Source: a virus
Virus record (IMG/VR): IMGVR_UViG_3300032224_000126
Coordinates: 1-27,520 of that record
Strand: one strand, 5' to 3'
DNA length: 27,520 nt
The position numbers were made by a program, and so were the translations under genes. Every line of letters begins with the position of its first letter. Position 1 is the stretch's first letter. This document shows positions 1-6,705 of the stretch, in pieces. The notes under the pieces were generated by a model, which ran no database searches, was not told the origin of the DNA, and saw only the letters and a list, made by a program, of their open reading frames with translations.

Positions 1-1179
1 GTGGCTTGTCCAATCGTGCCTGGGTGTTTGCCTAAATGCTTTCTTGTCCTCGTCGTATTCCCGCTGATATTGCCTTAATGCCTCTAGCCCATCGTGCGTT
101 CGTTCAGCATCAAACCAACACATCGGCAGCATCTGACGCACCGCCTGAATCCCGTCTTGCACCGACAAGTCAGGCACAATCGCCATGTTGTTGATGCCTA
201 GATACTCACTCAATTGCTCAATAACTGACTTACCCGCTGCTGCTAGTGTTTTAGCCCTTGCATCGTGCGGCAAGTAATGTTTTCCGTATTTATACGGCTT
301 TTCTACGACTATTTTAGCTATTTCTGCGATATTTGCACCAGATATTGCAAAATAATCTATTACATGGATTTCGTTGCGAACGACCTGATACCACCAAATC
401 GCCGTGTCATCACGATAACCCAAGTCCCAGGCTGTGTGCGTAGGTAGGTGCGGATCGTAATCAACACGCCTAACTTGACCAGCATCTGTGATCTTGCGTA
501 TGTCCTCACCATAGAAAGCGCCCAATATAGCCGCCTCAAATGAACACTCGTACTCTTGCAAGAACTGGTCATCGCTGATTTGTGCGGCAGCTGCTCGTAG
601 CTCTGTGTCGGGCAATAGCCCAGACTCACTAGCCTTTAAGACAAGGTGAAACCACTCATCAGGCGTTTTCTTGGCTGTTTCAAATATCTGCCAAAATTGG
701 TTTTTGCCCTTTGGTGTGCCAGCGAACACAGCCCAACCCTGCTTGTCAGATAAGGTCGGGCGAATGACGTTACCCCACACGCTAGGTCTGAAGTCACCAT
801 ATTCATCCATAAACACGCCATCAAAGCCTAGTCCACGCATGGCATCTGCGTTGTCAGCACCAAACAAGCGTATCTTGCCACCAGTTATTAGCTCGATGGT
901 TAATTCTGCCTCGTTGCTCGATGCAAGAACTGGTTGGGCAAAGTGTTTAAGGTAATCCCAAGCCACAGATTTAGCCTGGCTGCGGAATGGCGCAATGTAT
1001 GCAAATAATGGATTTGTGCTTTTGCACATAAGTGCAGCCCGAACAATGTCGTTAATGGCTGCGACTGTTTTCCCCGCCCTTCGATGCGCCACAAGACAAG
1101 CCCAACGTTCGGTGCGGTTATGAAACGGTTTGAACGCATCCCGTGGACTATAAGGCAGCGTTACTTCCCGTCTTGCCAC
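1..1179 (-). CDS. terL: Terminase large subunit (partial, C-terminus cut by window edge)
   Basis: This is the packaging motor ATPase and nuclease that translocates phage DNA into the prohead and cuts it. I translated 393 codons on the minus strand; the frame is still open at base 1. Visible motifs are an arginine-rich Walker A (HRRAGKT, residues about 32-38), Walker B (VFMDE, about 122-126), a coupling-type segment (FAGTPKGKN, about 152-160) and the start of the RuvC-like nuclease (AWDLGYRDD, with Asp about 252). Near the window edge is HDWTSH, typical of the late C-terminal part of this family. The only usable start is GTG at 1179, because an in-frame TGA lies five codons upstream. The gene overlaps the end of the small subunit by 19 bases, which suggests translational coupling. 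The portal gene would be expected beyond the left edge. Confidence 0.95.
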   Translation of the reverse strand, partial: MARREVTLPYSPRDAFKPFHNRTERWACLVAHRRAGKTVAAINDIVRAALMCKSTNPLFAYIAPFRSQAKSVAWDYLKHFAQPVLASSNEAELTIELITGGKIRLFGADNADAMRGLGFDGVFMDEYGDFRPSVWGNVIRPTLSDKQGWAVFAGTPKGKNQFWQIFETAKKTPDEWFHLVLKASESGLLPDTELRAAAAQISDDQFLQEYECSFEAAILGAFYGEDIRKITDAGQVRRVDYDPHLPTHTAWDLGYRDDTAIWWYQVVRNEIHVIDYFAISGANIAEIAKIVVEKPYKYGKHYLPHDARAKTLAAAGKSVIEQLSEYLGINNMAIVPDLSVQDGIQAVRQMLPMCWFDAERTHDGLEALRQYQREYDEDKKAFRQTPRHDWTSH

Positions 1180-1460
1180 TTGACCACCATTTCAATCGGG
1201 CCGTCATTAGCGCCAGTATGTTCGGTTCGTGCAAGTTTGGGAACGTGGTATTCAGCGACTGACATAAAGCAATCGAACGCTGTCTTTGGCCCGTACCGTT
1301 CATCTAAGGCAATGTCCTCAAGCCACTTTTGCAACAGGTGGGCATTACCATCAACGAACGCTGCAATCGCCTCTCTAGCCTTCGCTGTGGACTTATTAGG
1401 CGTACCTACGGCTCGACCACCTACCCTTGATCTAGTTTTAGCTACTTTAGCTTGCTGCAT
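1161..1460 (-). CDS. terS: Terminase small subunit (probable)
   Basis: This 99-residue protein lies directly upstream of terL and overlaps it by 19 bases, the usual place for the DNA-recognition subunit of the packaging enzyme. The N-terminus is basic (TRSRVGGRAVGTPNKST) and is followed by a helical segment (AREAIAAFVDGNAHLLQKWLE) and a YHVPKLARTE motif. I recall that pattern from phage proteins annotated as small terminase or terminase-associated. A GAGAAAG ribosome site precedes the ATG. Position supports the assignment more than sequence does, since small terminases diverge quickly. An alternative is a basic DNA-binding accessory protein of the packaging module. Confidence 0.7.
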   Translation of the reverse strand: MQQAKVAKTRSRVGGRAVGTPNKSTAKAREAIAAFVDGNAHLLQKWLEDIALDERYGPKTAFDCFMSVAEYHVPKLARTEHTGANDGPIEMVVKWQDGK

Positions 1461-1502
1461 ATCTTTCTCAATTGTCTTAGATTTAGATACTTTAAGTTTA
1501 GC

Positions 1503-1787
1503 TTACTTATTGCGTTTGCTGATATTGTGCGCTTTAGCAATAGCATCTGCCTTGCTGCTTGCACCCCATACTTTTAAGGCTAAAGCTAATCTAGTCGGTT
1601 TCCCGTCTTTTTCCATCGGCCCTGCTGTCCCGCCCATTCGTGCGAGAAAACTGGCTCGTCTTGGGTTATCGCCTGATTTAACTGGTGGCTTGAGGTTCAT
1701 GCCCTCTGCTTTGGCACTCGCTCGACCTTTGGCATTTAAACCGCCAGCAGGGTTCTTTCCCTCTTTGCGTTGCCAAGCCGCTGTCAT
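1503..1787 (-). CDS. Small basic DUF6321-like protein
   Basis: This 94-residue, lysine- and arginine-rich protein has the pattern KEGKNPAGGLNAKGR near the N-terminus, then PVKSGDNPRRASFLARMGG and GPMEKDGKPTRLALALKVWG. I recall this arrangement from the DUF6321 family, common in phages of aquatic bacteria; the assignment is from memory and unverified. No catalytic motif is visible. Its charge suggests nucleic-acid contact, which is inference. The ATG overlaps the stop of the preceding 50-codon gene (ATGA), and the small terminase follows 42 bases downstream. A role in packaging or DNA handling is possible from position only. Confidence 0.75.
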   Translation of the reverse strand: MTAAWQRKEGKNPAGGLNAKGRASAKAEGMNLKPPVKSGDNPRRASFLARMGGTAGPMEKDGKPTRLALALKVWGASSKADAIAKAHNISKRNK

Positions 1788-1936
1788 TTCTTCTCGTCTT
1801 TAGCTGTCTTAGCTGATTCTTTGAAGTCTTTAGCCGTAGGTGCGCCTGGTGAGCCTACCTTTCTCATGTGTTCTCCGCTGCCTGCCTTGATCCGCTCTTG
1901 TTTGGCAAGAATGTTGGCGTAAAGTCCCGCTTTCAT
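1784..1936 (-). CDS. Small basic hypothetical protein (50 aa)
   Basis: This is a 50-codon gene with ATGA overlaps at both ends: its ATG overlaps the TGA of the 118-residue gene upstream, and its own TGA overlaps the ATG of the 94-residue gene downstream. The product begins MKAGLYANILAKQERIKAGS and ends in a lysine-rich tail (FKESAKTAKDEKK). It is basic and probably helical, with no catalytic motif. The double coupling and lack of free spacing are the main evidence that it is real. I recall similar short proteins with an N-terminal GLYANI motif in other phages, next to DUF6321-like genes. Function is unknown. Confidence 0.75.
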   Translation of the reverse strand: MKAGLYANILAKQERIKAGSGEHMRKVGSPGAPTAKDFKESAKTAKDEKK

Positions 1937-2289
1937 TTGAACGCCTTTAGCTTATAAAGGGTTGAGTCGATCAGATCGGCAATTTCGTCCACAATATTCT
2001 GTAATTCTGAATCTTTTGGCAATTCATCACGAATGTCTTTCACGAACGCTTTTACGCCTGTGATGTATTTGACGGGATCGGTGGCTAGGTGGAAGTCTTT
2101 GGGGTAGCTCTTAATGATAGAGTAAGCGCCTTGATACGCCTCTGCCCACTTATCGCCCAACTCGATGATCGTGTCGTAGTATTCGTTCAGCGCAACGTGC
2201 TTAGCGTAACTGTCGGTTTGCAAGTGCATAAAGTGTGCATTTGTCCCGCTGTGGAACAAGGTTGCAACGAAAATGGCAGGATAGTCCAT
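1933..2289 (-). CDS. DUF5856-like helical protein (possible ferritin-like fold)
   Basis: This 118-residue protein is predicted to be almost entirely helical. The segment LFHSGTNAHFMHLQTDSYAKH is followed by LNEYYDTIIELGDKWAEAYQG and two further helices. The spacing of His, Glu and Asp residues recalls Dps or ferritin-like bundles, and I associate the LFHS...HLQT pattern with DUF5856 proteins of aquatic phages. That is from memory. No metal-site claim is made. It lies between rusA and a pair of small basic genes in the distal part of the second early operon. A GAGG ribosome site precedes ATG 2289. Confidence 0.7.
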   Translation of the reverse strand: MDYPAIFVATLFHSGTNAHFMHLQTDSYAKHVALNEYYDTIIELGDKWAEAYQGAYSIIKSYPKDFHLATDPVKYITGVKAFVKDIRDELPKDSELQNIVDEIADLIDSTLYKLKAFK

Positions 2290-2296
2290 AGTAACC

Positions 2297-2647
2297 TCAT
2301 AGGGTGGCTATCACAATTGTACAACCGCCGCCAGTTTTTATCACCCCCCTGCCTATTTCTATTTTGTCAAACTGGCTGTCATCGTCAAACACTCCTGCGT
2401 TGCCTAGACTGTCTAGCAAACTTTTAAGTCTGTTATCCAAATCCTGTTTTCGGCGGTCTTTAGGGAATATCGTAATGATGGCTTGTAGTCTGGCATCGCC
2501 AAAATATGGGATTTTGTTTAGTAAAACGTATTCTTTGACGGTTTGTTTGTAGTCCCTTGCGGCTTTAGAAAGTATTGTTCTGCCGTGGAAATTGCGCCAG
2601 TAAGCGTTTACTGACGGTGGTAATGGCAATTGTAGGGTAGCAATCAT
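2297..2647 (-). CDS. rusA: RusA-family Holliday junction resolvase
   Basis: RusA enzymes are small homodimeric endonucleases that resolve four-way DNA junctions, which in phages helps clear branched DNA before packaging. The 116-residue protein has the family N-terminus (LPLPPSVNAYWR), the core KQDLDNRLKSLLDSL with Asp69 and Asp71, and a third acidic cluster GVFDDDSQ (Asp88-90). This matches the three-aspartate site of Escherichia coli RusA (Asp70, Asp72, Asp91). Length is normal for the family. Its ATG follows directly on the TAA of the PP-loop gene. Its place just before the terminase genes fits a role in preparing DNA for packaging. Confidence 0.93.
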   Translation of the reverse strand: MIATLQLPLPPSVNAYWRNFHGRTILSKAARDYKQTVKEYVLLNKIPYFGDARLQAIITIFPKDRRKQDLDNRLKSLLDSLGNAGVFDDDSQFDKIEIGRGVIKTGGGCTIVIATL

Positions 2648-3496
2648 TTAATCCCCACAGAAACAAGCTATACCCTCTTCATCAGGGTCAATTAATGACA
2701 TTTGATCTTGAGTAAATTGCACCATACTGGCGTAACTAGGTCTATCTTTGCGAAATGTTGCGCCGTCAGGTCGTGATGCTAACCCAATAGCTTCCATTTT
2801 TGCCCACCACATTGCACGCTCTGGCTTTTCAGCAATCAATGTAGCGACTTGATTCATTGGTTTAAGGAAACATAAATCGCAATTTCCAGCCAAAGTTCTC
2901 CCTTTGTAGGTAGGCAATTCAAGATTAAACGGTTGTTTTTCCCAAAAATCACCAACATCTTGCACGCTTACTTTAGCCGTAAACAGTGGAATTCGCCGTT
3001 TATCTGCTATTTTTATAGCTCGTCTAGCCTCGTCATACCTCAAACCGATCCAAGATGCGTTTTCTAATTCTGATTTAGTGCAATCGTCAAATAAACCAGA
3101 ATGTTTAAGAAAACACGCCATTGTGCGTATTTTTAGCTCTGAAGTGCAAAACCTAGTAACTGGATTTGGAAGATATTGACGTTTTCGTATAATTGCTTCA
3201 AAGGGTTCACCCTCCCTTGATGCTGTTTCGTATGTGACTTCTTTATACCTGCGTACTGGGTCTTCATGGTCTTGGTACTCAATCCAATGTATTTTGATAC
3301 CCCAATTAACTGAGCAATCGTTTACAAACTTCAGCGTTGCCTCTTCTTCTTTGCCTGTGTTGGCAAAACATACAATTCCGTCATTTGGCATCGTGCCGCC
3401 GTGTGCCTGCAATACCTGGTACAGCATATAGGCTGACGTTCTACCACCGCTAAAGCTAATGCACGTTGGCTCTGTAATTAGATATGGGTTTAACAT
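2648..3496 (-). CDS. PAPS-reductase-family PP-loop protein
   Basis: This 282-residue protein belongs to the phosphoadenosine-phosphosulfate reductase / PP-loop ATP-pyrophosphatase superfamily. An N-terminal ISFSGGRTSAYM gives the nucleotide-binding SGG loop (residues about 16-23). FCTSELK (about 117-123) and GLRYDEARR (about 151-159) are typical of phage members. Cysteine pairs CDLCF (206-210) and CFCGD (278-282) could hold an iron-sulfur cluster. Classical CysH reduces PAPS to sulfite, but phage versions may act elsewhere, for example in nucleic-acid or cofactor thiolation; substrate cannot be told from sequence. Neighbours are nuclease and DNA-modification genes. The start overlaps the preceding gene by 7 bases. 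Confidence 0.85.
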   Translation of the reverse strand: MLNPYLITEPTCISFSGGRTSAYMLYQVLQAHGGTMPNDGIVCFANTGKEEEATLKFVNDCSVNWGIKIHWIEYQDHEDPVRRYKEVTYETASREGEPFEAIIRKRQYLPNPVTRFCTSELKIRTMACFLKHSGLFDDCTKSELENASWIGLRYDEARRAIKIADKRRIPLFTAKVSVQDVGDFWEKQPFNLELPTYKGRTLAGNCDLCFLKPMNQVATLIAEKPERAMWWAKMEAIGLASRPDGATFRKDRPSYASMVQFTQDQMSLIDPDEEGIACFCGD

Positions 3497-3774
3497 TTGA
3501 TTAAATTACGTTCAAATAACTCGCCAATCGTGCGTCGGTGCGCTATTTCCCAAAACTCCCTGCGTTGATCTTTGCTCAGTTTATTACCTTGATCGAGATC
3601 CATGTGGCAGCTAAAGCACAGGGCTGCGACCCTGTAATCTGACGCTTTGATGCCTTTGCCTTTACCGTCTGCTATTTGATTGCTGTGCGCTGCAACCACC
3701 GTACCGTCCTCAATTTCGCAGAGTTGGCAGGGCAGCTGGCGGCAAGCTACTAAGAGTTTGGGGTTTCGGTACAT
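3490..3774 (-). CDS. YbcO/DUF1364-like putative HNH-type nuclease
   Basis: This 94-residue protein has four cysteines in two pairs (CQLC near residue 17 and CFSCH near residue 53) around AAHSNQIADGKGKGIKASDYRVAALC, then a conserved end REFWEIAHRRTIGELFE. This pattern matches the DUF1364/YbcO family of small zinc-binding putative nucleases in lambdoid recombination regions. The role is assumed to be processing of branched or single-stranded DNA. The His of AAHS and the CxxC pairs would be the metal site. The first 25 bases overlap the end of the 58-codon gene upstream. Confidence 0.8.
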   Translation of the reverse strand: MYRNPKLLVACRQLPCQLCEIEDGTVVAAHSNQIADGKGKGIKASDYRVAALCFSCHMDLDQGNKLSKDQRREFWEIAHRRTIGELFERNLIKC

Positions 3775-3926
3775 TTATGTTCTGCCCATTGTTGCAAGTC
3801 TACGACCACAATCTGCATATCCACAGCAACGTCAGCTGCTGCTTCATATTTGCCTTGCAATACAAGTTTTTGGTATTGGTGCAGCATTGCGTTGAGTTTA
3901 ATCAGGCTTTCAGAATAGTCGATCAT
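3750..3926 (-). CDS. Small hypothetical protein (58 aa)
   Basis: This 58-codon gene has an ATG that overlaps the TGA of the 109-residue gene (ATGA), and its end overlaps the start of the YbcO-like gene by 25 bases. The product begins MIDYSESLIKLNAMLHQYQK and is acidic and helical, with a hydrophobic stretch around IVVVDLQQWAEH. No motif identifies a function. It is supported by the coupling pattern and because it fills the gap between two confident genes. It could be a small DNA-metabolism accessory or an inhibitor of a host enzyme; I cannot decide. Confidence 0.7.
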   Translation of the reverse strand: MIDYSESLIKLNAMLHQYQKLVLQGKYEAAADVAVDMQIVVVDLQQWAEHKCTETPNS

Positions 3927-4252
3927 TTTGTTATTTTCTCAATTTGTCGATTACTGGCTTGTTCTGTGCGCCAGGCATCAAACCTCATTTGTGCGCTCGT
4001 CATGCGCCATTTTAATAGCTCGGCCTGTTCGGTTGCTGCCCCGATTGCGTCACAATGAGTTTGATACTTTGGGTGAGCATAAGCCTCTCGCTCTTGACCT
4101 CCAATGCTAGTTTCGCCTGATTCTTTCATCAGAATAGCCTTTAGGCTTGACTTGAACGCCTCCAGTTGCGCCAGTTCGCCTTTTGCTTTGGCATATGCCG
4201 GCGCATTTTCCCAAATGTACTCAATTGCTGGGTGTGGGCTGTATTCACTCAT
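3923..4252 (-). CDS. Conserved phage hypothetical protein (109 aa)
   Basis: This 109-residue helical protein contains the sequence ENAPAYAKAKGELAQLEAFKS near the N-terminus, QEREAYAHPKY in the middle and LKWRMTSAQMRFDAWRTEQ near the C-terminus. I recall this combination from a conserved phage protein of unknown function near recombination and methyltransferase genes. The charged heptad-like pattern suggests a coiled coil. ATGA overlaps join it to the methyltransferase upstream and the 58-codon gene downstream. No catalytic residues stand out. Confidence 0.75.
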   Translation of the reverse strand: MSEYSPHPAIEYIWENAPAYAKAKGELAQLEAFKSSLKAILMKESGETSIGGQEREAYAHPKYQTHCDAIGAATEQAELLKWRMTSAQMRFDAWRTEQASNRQIEKITK

Positions 4253-5270
4253 TTAAGTAACTCCCATGCTGTTGCTGCACATAAAGGGACTTGTCCATTT
4301 CCAATGGCTTTAAGTCTGTCCACCCTAGCGGCCACCCCATTAGCCACTCGACCCACGTTGGGTTCAACGTCCCACCAATTGCCGTTTGTTCGCCCATCAT
4401 TATTGCGTTTGGCAATTGACCCATGTGACTTCGTTTGCCCTGAGATATTTTCTCTGTTGTTGTTTTGAAACTGTTTGCCCCCTTGTAATCCCGTGTCGCA
4501 GGTGTAGGCCACAATTTGACTTTCGTTGGCAAATCCAACTCTTGACCCGTGTTGCTCCTGCCGCTGCTCCCCTTGTGATCTCGTGCTTGCGGTGTCGGCC
4601 ATTTTTTCACATAACTTTGCAATGTTCTGCCCGATTGAGATTTTGCCGTTGGATCGTAATCTTTTGTCGGTCCTCTCGCACTTGCGTCTGGTGTCGGTAG
4701 TTGTAACCGCTTCTTGAGTGCCTTCCGACCATTGCTGCCCCCATCCAAACCCGTTGTGTTCGGTGTGTGAAAGAATGTTTCGTTGTTCGGCTCTGATCCA
4801 AATTCTTTCACGCTGATGGTTTGCACCAACATCGGCAGCTGATACAACGCCCCATTTTGCATTGAACCCCAGCGTGGAAAGGTCTGCAAGGACAACTCCA
4901 AGTCCTCTAGAAGTGAGCATTGGGCTGTTCTCCACAAAGACGTACTGGGGTCTAACCTCGCCAATGATCCTTGCCATGTGTTTCCACATTGAGGATTTAT
5001 TTCCTTCGATTCCTGCGCCTTTACCTGCTGCGCTGATGTCTTGGCATGGAAATCCTCCAGATACAACGTCAACAATTCCTCGCCACGGGTTTCCGTCAAA
5101 GGTTTGTACGTCATCCCAAATCGGAAAAGGCGGGAGAATTTTGTCATTTTGTCGGGCGCACAGTACGCTTGCTGGGTATTGTTCCCATTCAACGGCGCAA
5201 ACAGTTCTCCATCCAAGGAGGTGTCCTCCAAGTATTCCTCCACCAGCGCCTGCGAAAAGAGCCAACTCAT
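4245..5270 (-). CDS. Alternative-frame 341-codon ORF over the whole methyltransferase gene
   Basis: A second minus-strand frame is open for 341 codons, starting 4 bases and ending 4 bases after the methyltransferase. Its ATG at 5270 forms the ATGA overlap with the stop of the 212-residue gene that is usual in this operon, and AGAGGG is better spaced for it than for GTG 5274. The product has repeated W/LPTP segments (LPTPDASARG, WPTPQARDHKG, WPTPATRDYKG) and a tryptophan-rich end (NPTWVEWLMGWPLGWTDLKP). I recall ORFs with these motifs annotated as separate phage proteins. They could simply mirror conserved methyltransferase motifs read in another frame. Translation is unproven and a passenger frame is the default view. 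Confidence 0.3.
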   Translation of the reverse strand: MSWLFSQALVEEYLEDTSLDGELFAPLNGNNTQQAYCAPDKMTKFSRLFRFGMTYKPLTETRGEELLTLYLEDFHAKTSAQQVKAQESKEINPQCGNTWQGSLARLDPSTSLWRTAQCSLLEDLELSLQTFPRWGSMQNGALYQLPMLVQTISVKEFGSEPNNETFFHTPNTTGLDGGSNGRKALKKRLQLPTPDASARGPTKDYDPTAKSQSGRTLQSYVKKWPTPQARDHKGSSGRSNTGQELDLPTKVKLWPTPATRDYKGANSFKTTTEKISQGKRSHMGQLPNAIMMGEQTAIGGTLNPTWVEWLMGWPLGWTDLKPLEMDKSLYVQQQHGSYLNE

Positions 5271-5274
5271 TCAC
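4249..5274 (-). CDS. dcm: C5-cytosine DNA methyltransferase (Dcm-type)
   Basis: This enzyme methylates cytosine at carbon 5 using S-adenosylmethionine; in phages it usually protects DNA from host restriction. With the GTG start at 5274 the protein is 341 residues and shows motif I (LFAGAGGGILGG), motif IV with the catalytic cysteine (GGFPCQDIS, Cys about 77), motif VI (VENS), motif VIII (QRERIWI) and C-terminal motif IX/X (RVDRLKAIGNGQVP). The middle, about residues 165-300, is the variable target-recognition region. AGAGGG lies upstream of GTG 5274; ATG 5298 and GTG 5313 are in-frame alternatives. The stop overlaps the next ATG (ATGA). A second frame is open over the whole gene (see 4245-5270). 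Confidence 0.93.
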   Translation of the reverse strand: MNELALFAGAGGGILGGHLLGWRTVCAVEWEQYPASVLCARQNDKILPPFPIWDDVQTFDGNPWRGIVDVVSGGFPCQDISAAGKGAGIEGNKSSMWKHMARIIGEVRPQYVFVENSPMLTSRGLGVVLADLSTLGFNAKWGVVSAADVGANHQRERIWIRAEQRNILSHTEHNGFGWGQQWSEGTQEAVTTTDTRRKCERTDKRLRSNGKISIGQNIAKLCEKMADTASTRSQGEQRQEQHGSRVGFANESQIVAYTCDTGLQGGKQFQNNNRENISGQTKSHGSIAKRNNDGRTNGNWWDVEPNVGRVANGVAARVDRLKAIGNGQVPLCAATAWELLK

Positions 5275-5905
5275 TCTGCCCTCTTTTGTTAATGTCATAA
5301 AACCAATCGTCACCCGCTGACCACTTACGAGAGCCGTCGACAGTCCAAATATGGCGTGATGCTTGAAAATCTGGAAAGTCAGTCTTTGCCGATATCAACG
5401 ACTGGTCATACCAAAGGCATCGGTTGTTTGGCTGTGCTGCAAATTGCCCATTATCTAGCCGGATAAAGTTAAAACTTTTATGTTCTTCAGCAACTTCAGT
5501 AAATCCGGTGTCTACATCCATACCGTCGGCACAAAAATCTACAGTAAACAAGTATTTACCAAAGTGCCACTCTTTGTCTTTGCCTAAAAATTTAACCCCA
5601 AGGTTACGCAGACCAATCTTTTCGTGGACTGTAAACCTGTACCCCATGCAATCCCAAAGTTGCAGAATGTCAAAATTTAAATCGCCATGCTTTGTATTCC
5701 AAACGTAAGCTTGGATAGGTAATTTGTCGTACAAAGCGCCATACCGTGGCAACAGGCTTTCAATGCGAAATACTTGACCACGGATTGCCTTGATGCTCAC
5801 CCAAATACAAGGCTCAAGCTCACCGTGGCCTTTCTCAAAGTTGTATAAATACTCACGCCGCACAAAGCATTTGATTGGCGGTAAGTTTCCAATGATGTAA
5901 CTCAT
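5267..5905 (-). CDS. Conserved phage hypothetical protein (212 aa)
   Basis: This 212-residue protein contains NLPPIKCFVRREYLYNFEKGHGELEPCIWVSIKAIRG, split here as NLPPIKCFVRREYLY and GHGELEPCIWVSIKAIRG. It continues with LPRYGALYDKLPIQAYVW, FLGKDKEWHFGKYLFTVD and HKSFNFIRLDNGQFAAQPNNR. I recall the family from cyanophages and phages of marine and freshwater bacteria, where it is conserved without known function. Many aromatic and charged residues suggest a compact mixed fold. No signal peptide or membrane segment is seen. It is coupled by ATGA to the winged-helix gene upstream and lies just ahead of the methyltransferase. A link with DNA modification is possible from position only. Confidence 0.8.
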   Translation of the reverse strand: MSYIIGNLPPIKCFVRREYLYNFEKGHGELEPCIWVSIKAIRGQVFRIESLLPRYGALYDKLPIQAYVWNTKHGDLNFDILQLWDCMGYRFTVHEKIGLRNLGVKFLGKDKEWHFGKYLFTVDFCADGMDVDTGFTEVAEEHKSFNFIRLDNGQFAAQPNNRCLWYDQSLISAKTDFPDFQASRHIWTVDGSRKWSAGDDWFYDINKRGQSE

Positions 5906-6198
5906 ATTAAATCAATTTGTTTTGGCATAACTTTCCATTCCCGTTCGGCTCGACCTGATTTGCTTTGCACGTTGCGACCAGTTAGCAGGATTTCATGGTT
6001 GCGTTCTAATTCACTAAGCCGCCTGGCAACTTGATTGCCATCAAGTCCCGTAATCGAGGCTATACCGTCTTTCCCCATTGCCCCATACCTGACTAAGGCT
6101 TGGATGATGATCGTGGCGTGTTGAGCCGCTAAAGACTTTGCAGAGTCAGCAGCAGCCCAACTGGTTAACGGATCGGTGTTTCTAGCAACTTGATTCAT
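5902..6198 (-). CDS. Winged-helix-type putative DNA-binding protein (98 aa)
   Basis: The sequence has the pattern NTDPLTSWAAADSA, then HATIIIQALVRYGAMGKDGIASITGLDGNQVARRLSELER and a GRAEREW end. The central part reads as a winged helix: a helix, a turn at TGLDGNQ and a recognition helix VARRLSELER, with the wing around EILLTGRNVQSKSGR. I recall similar phage proteins described as winged-helix DNA-binding. It could regulate genes in this operon or later, but no target site can be assigned. The start overlaps the preceding 81-codon gene by 17 bases. Confidence 0.75.
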   Translation of the reverse strand: MNQVARNTDPLTSWAAADSAKSLAAQHATIIIQALVRYGAMGKDGIASITGLDGNQVARRLSELERNHEILLTGRNVQSKSGRAEREWKVMPKQIDLI

Positions 6199-6427
6199 TT
6201 TCTAAATATTCCTCGGCTCGGTTTCTAATTGCTGCGGCACAATGCAATGAATTCATACCGTTGTAATTCAATTCATCACAAATTTTCGCGGCTTCTTCCA
6301 TTGCGGCTTGATGAACAAGTTTGGCAAATTGTTTTAATTCGTTTTCGCCGCCCATCAATTCTTTTGGTTCAAACCTTGTTTCAAAACAACCCGCTTCTTC
6401 GGCAAAGGCTTTTAATTGTTCGTTCAT
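6182..6427 (-). CDS. Small hypothetical protein (81 aa)
   Basis: I place the start at ATG 6427, which overlaps the TGA of the gene upstream (ATGA), rather than at an earlier in-frame start at 6490. The product begins MNEQLKAFAEEAGCFETRFE and continues with a helical segment (ENELKQFAKLVHQAAMEEAAKICDEL) and an end rich in Ala and Glu. It resembles short acidic helical proteins common in phage early regions, often near similar AEEAG-type N-termini. No catalytic motif is visible. It is one of a run of six small genes behind the second early promoter. Confidence 0.65.
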   Translation of the reverse strand: MNEQLKAFAEEAGCFETRFEPKELMGGENELKQFAKLVHQAAMEEAAKICDELNYNGMNSLHCAAAIRNRAEEYLENESSC

Positions 6428-6705
6428 TCCGTAACCTCGTAAGTTTTGGCTAATTCCTCGATTGCTTCGGCATACTCGTAAATATTCCAAGTTATTTGTT
6501 TAACGCGGTTTTTGTTAATCCTTTCGTTTTTTATACTTGCGATTTCTCTTTCATGCTTTGCTTGAAGTCTTTTTGTTTGGTCGGAGCGTATAAGCGATTC
6601 CAACCGCTCAAAATTATTAGCAAATCCCGTCCATGTAAATTCGTAATTTTCCTTATGGGCATGAAAGTTAGATGCGGCAATAAAGTCGATTAGCCTTGGA
6701 CTCAT
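6424..6705 (-). CDS. Small hypothetical protein with coiled-coil tendency (93 aa)
   Basis: The start is ATG 6705, overlapping the TGA of the membrane-protein gene (ATGA). An upstream in-frame start at 6774 would add a segment inside that gene and is not preferred. The product begins MSPRLIDFIAASNFHAHKEN and is then highly charged (RLQAKHEREIASIKNERINKNR), probably a long helix, before an acidic end (EAIEELAKTYEVTE). No family is recognised. Its context is a block of small early genes, often the place for proteins that alter host functions; that role is inference. Confidence 0.65.
   Translation of the reverse strand: MSPRLIDFIAASNFHAHKENYEFTWTGFANNFERLESLIRSDQTKRLQAKHEREIASIKNERINKNRVKQITWNIYEYAEAIEELAKTYEVTE

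Noticed and set aside
1084-1803. 239-codon plus-strand ORF opposite the terminase genes
   Set aside because: It is antisense to confident TerL, TerS and the DUF6321-like gene, has no family features and no ribosome site.
4607-4801. Third open frame (64 codons) inside the methyltransferase gene
   Set aside because: Short, with no coupling to either end and no motif; open frames here reflect low stop-codon density in the variable region.
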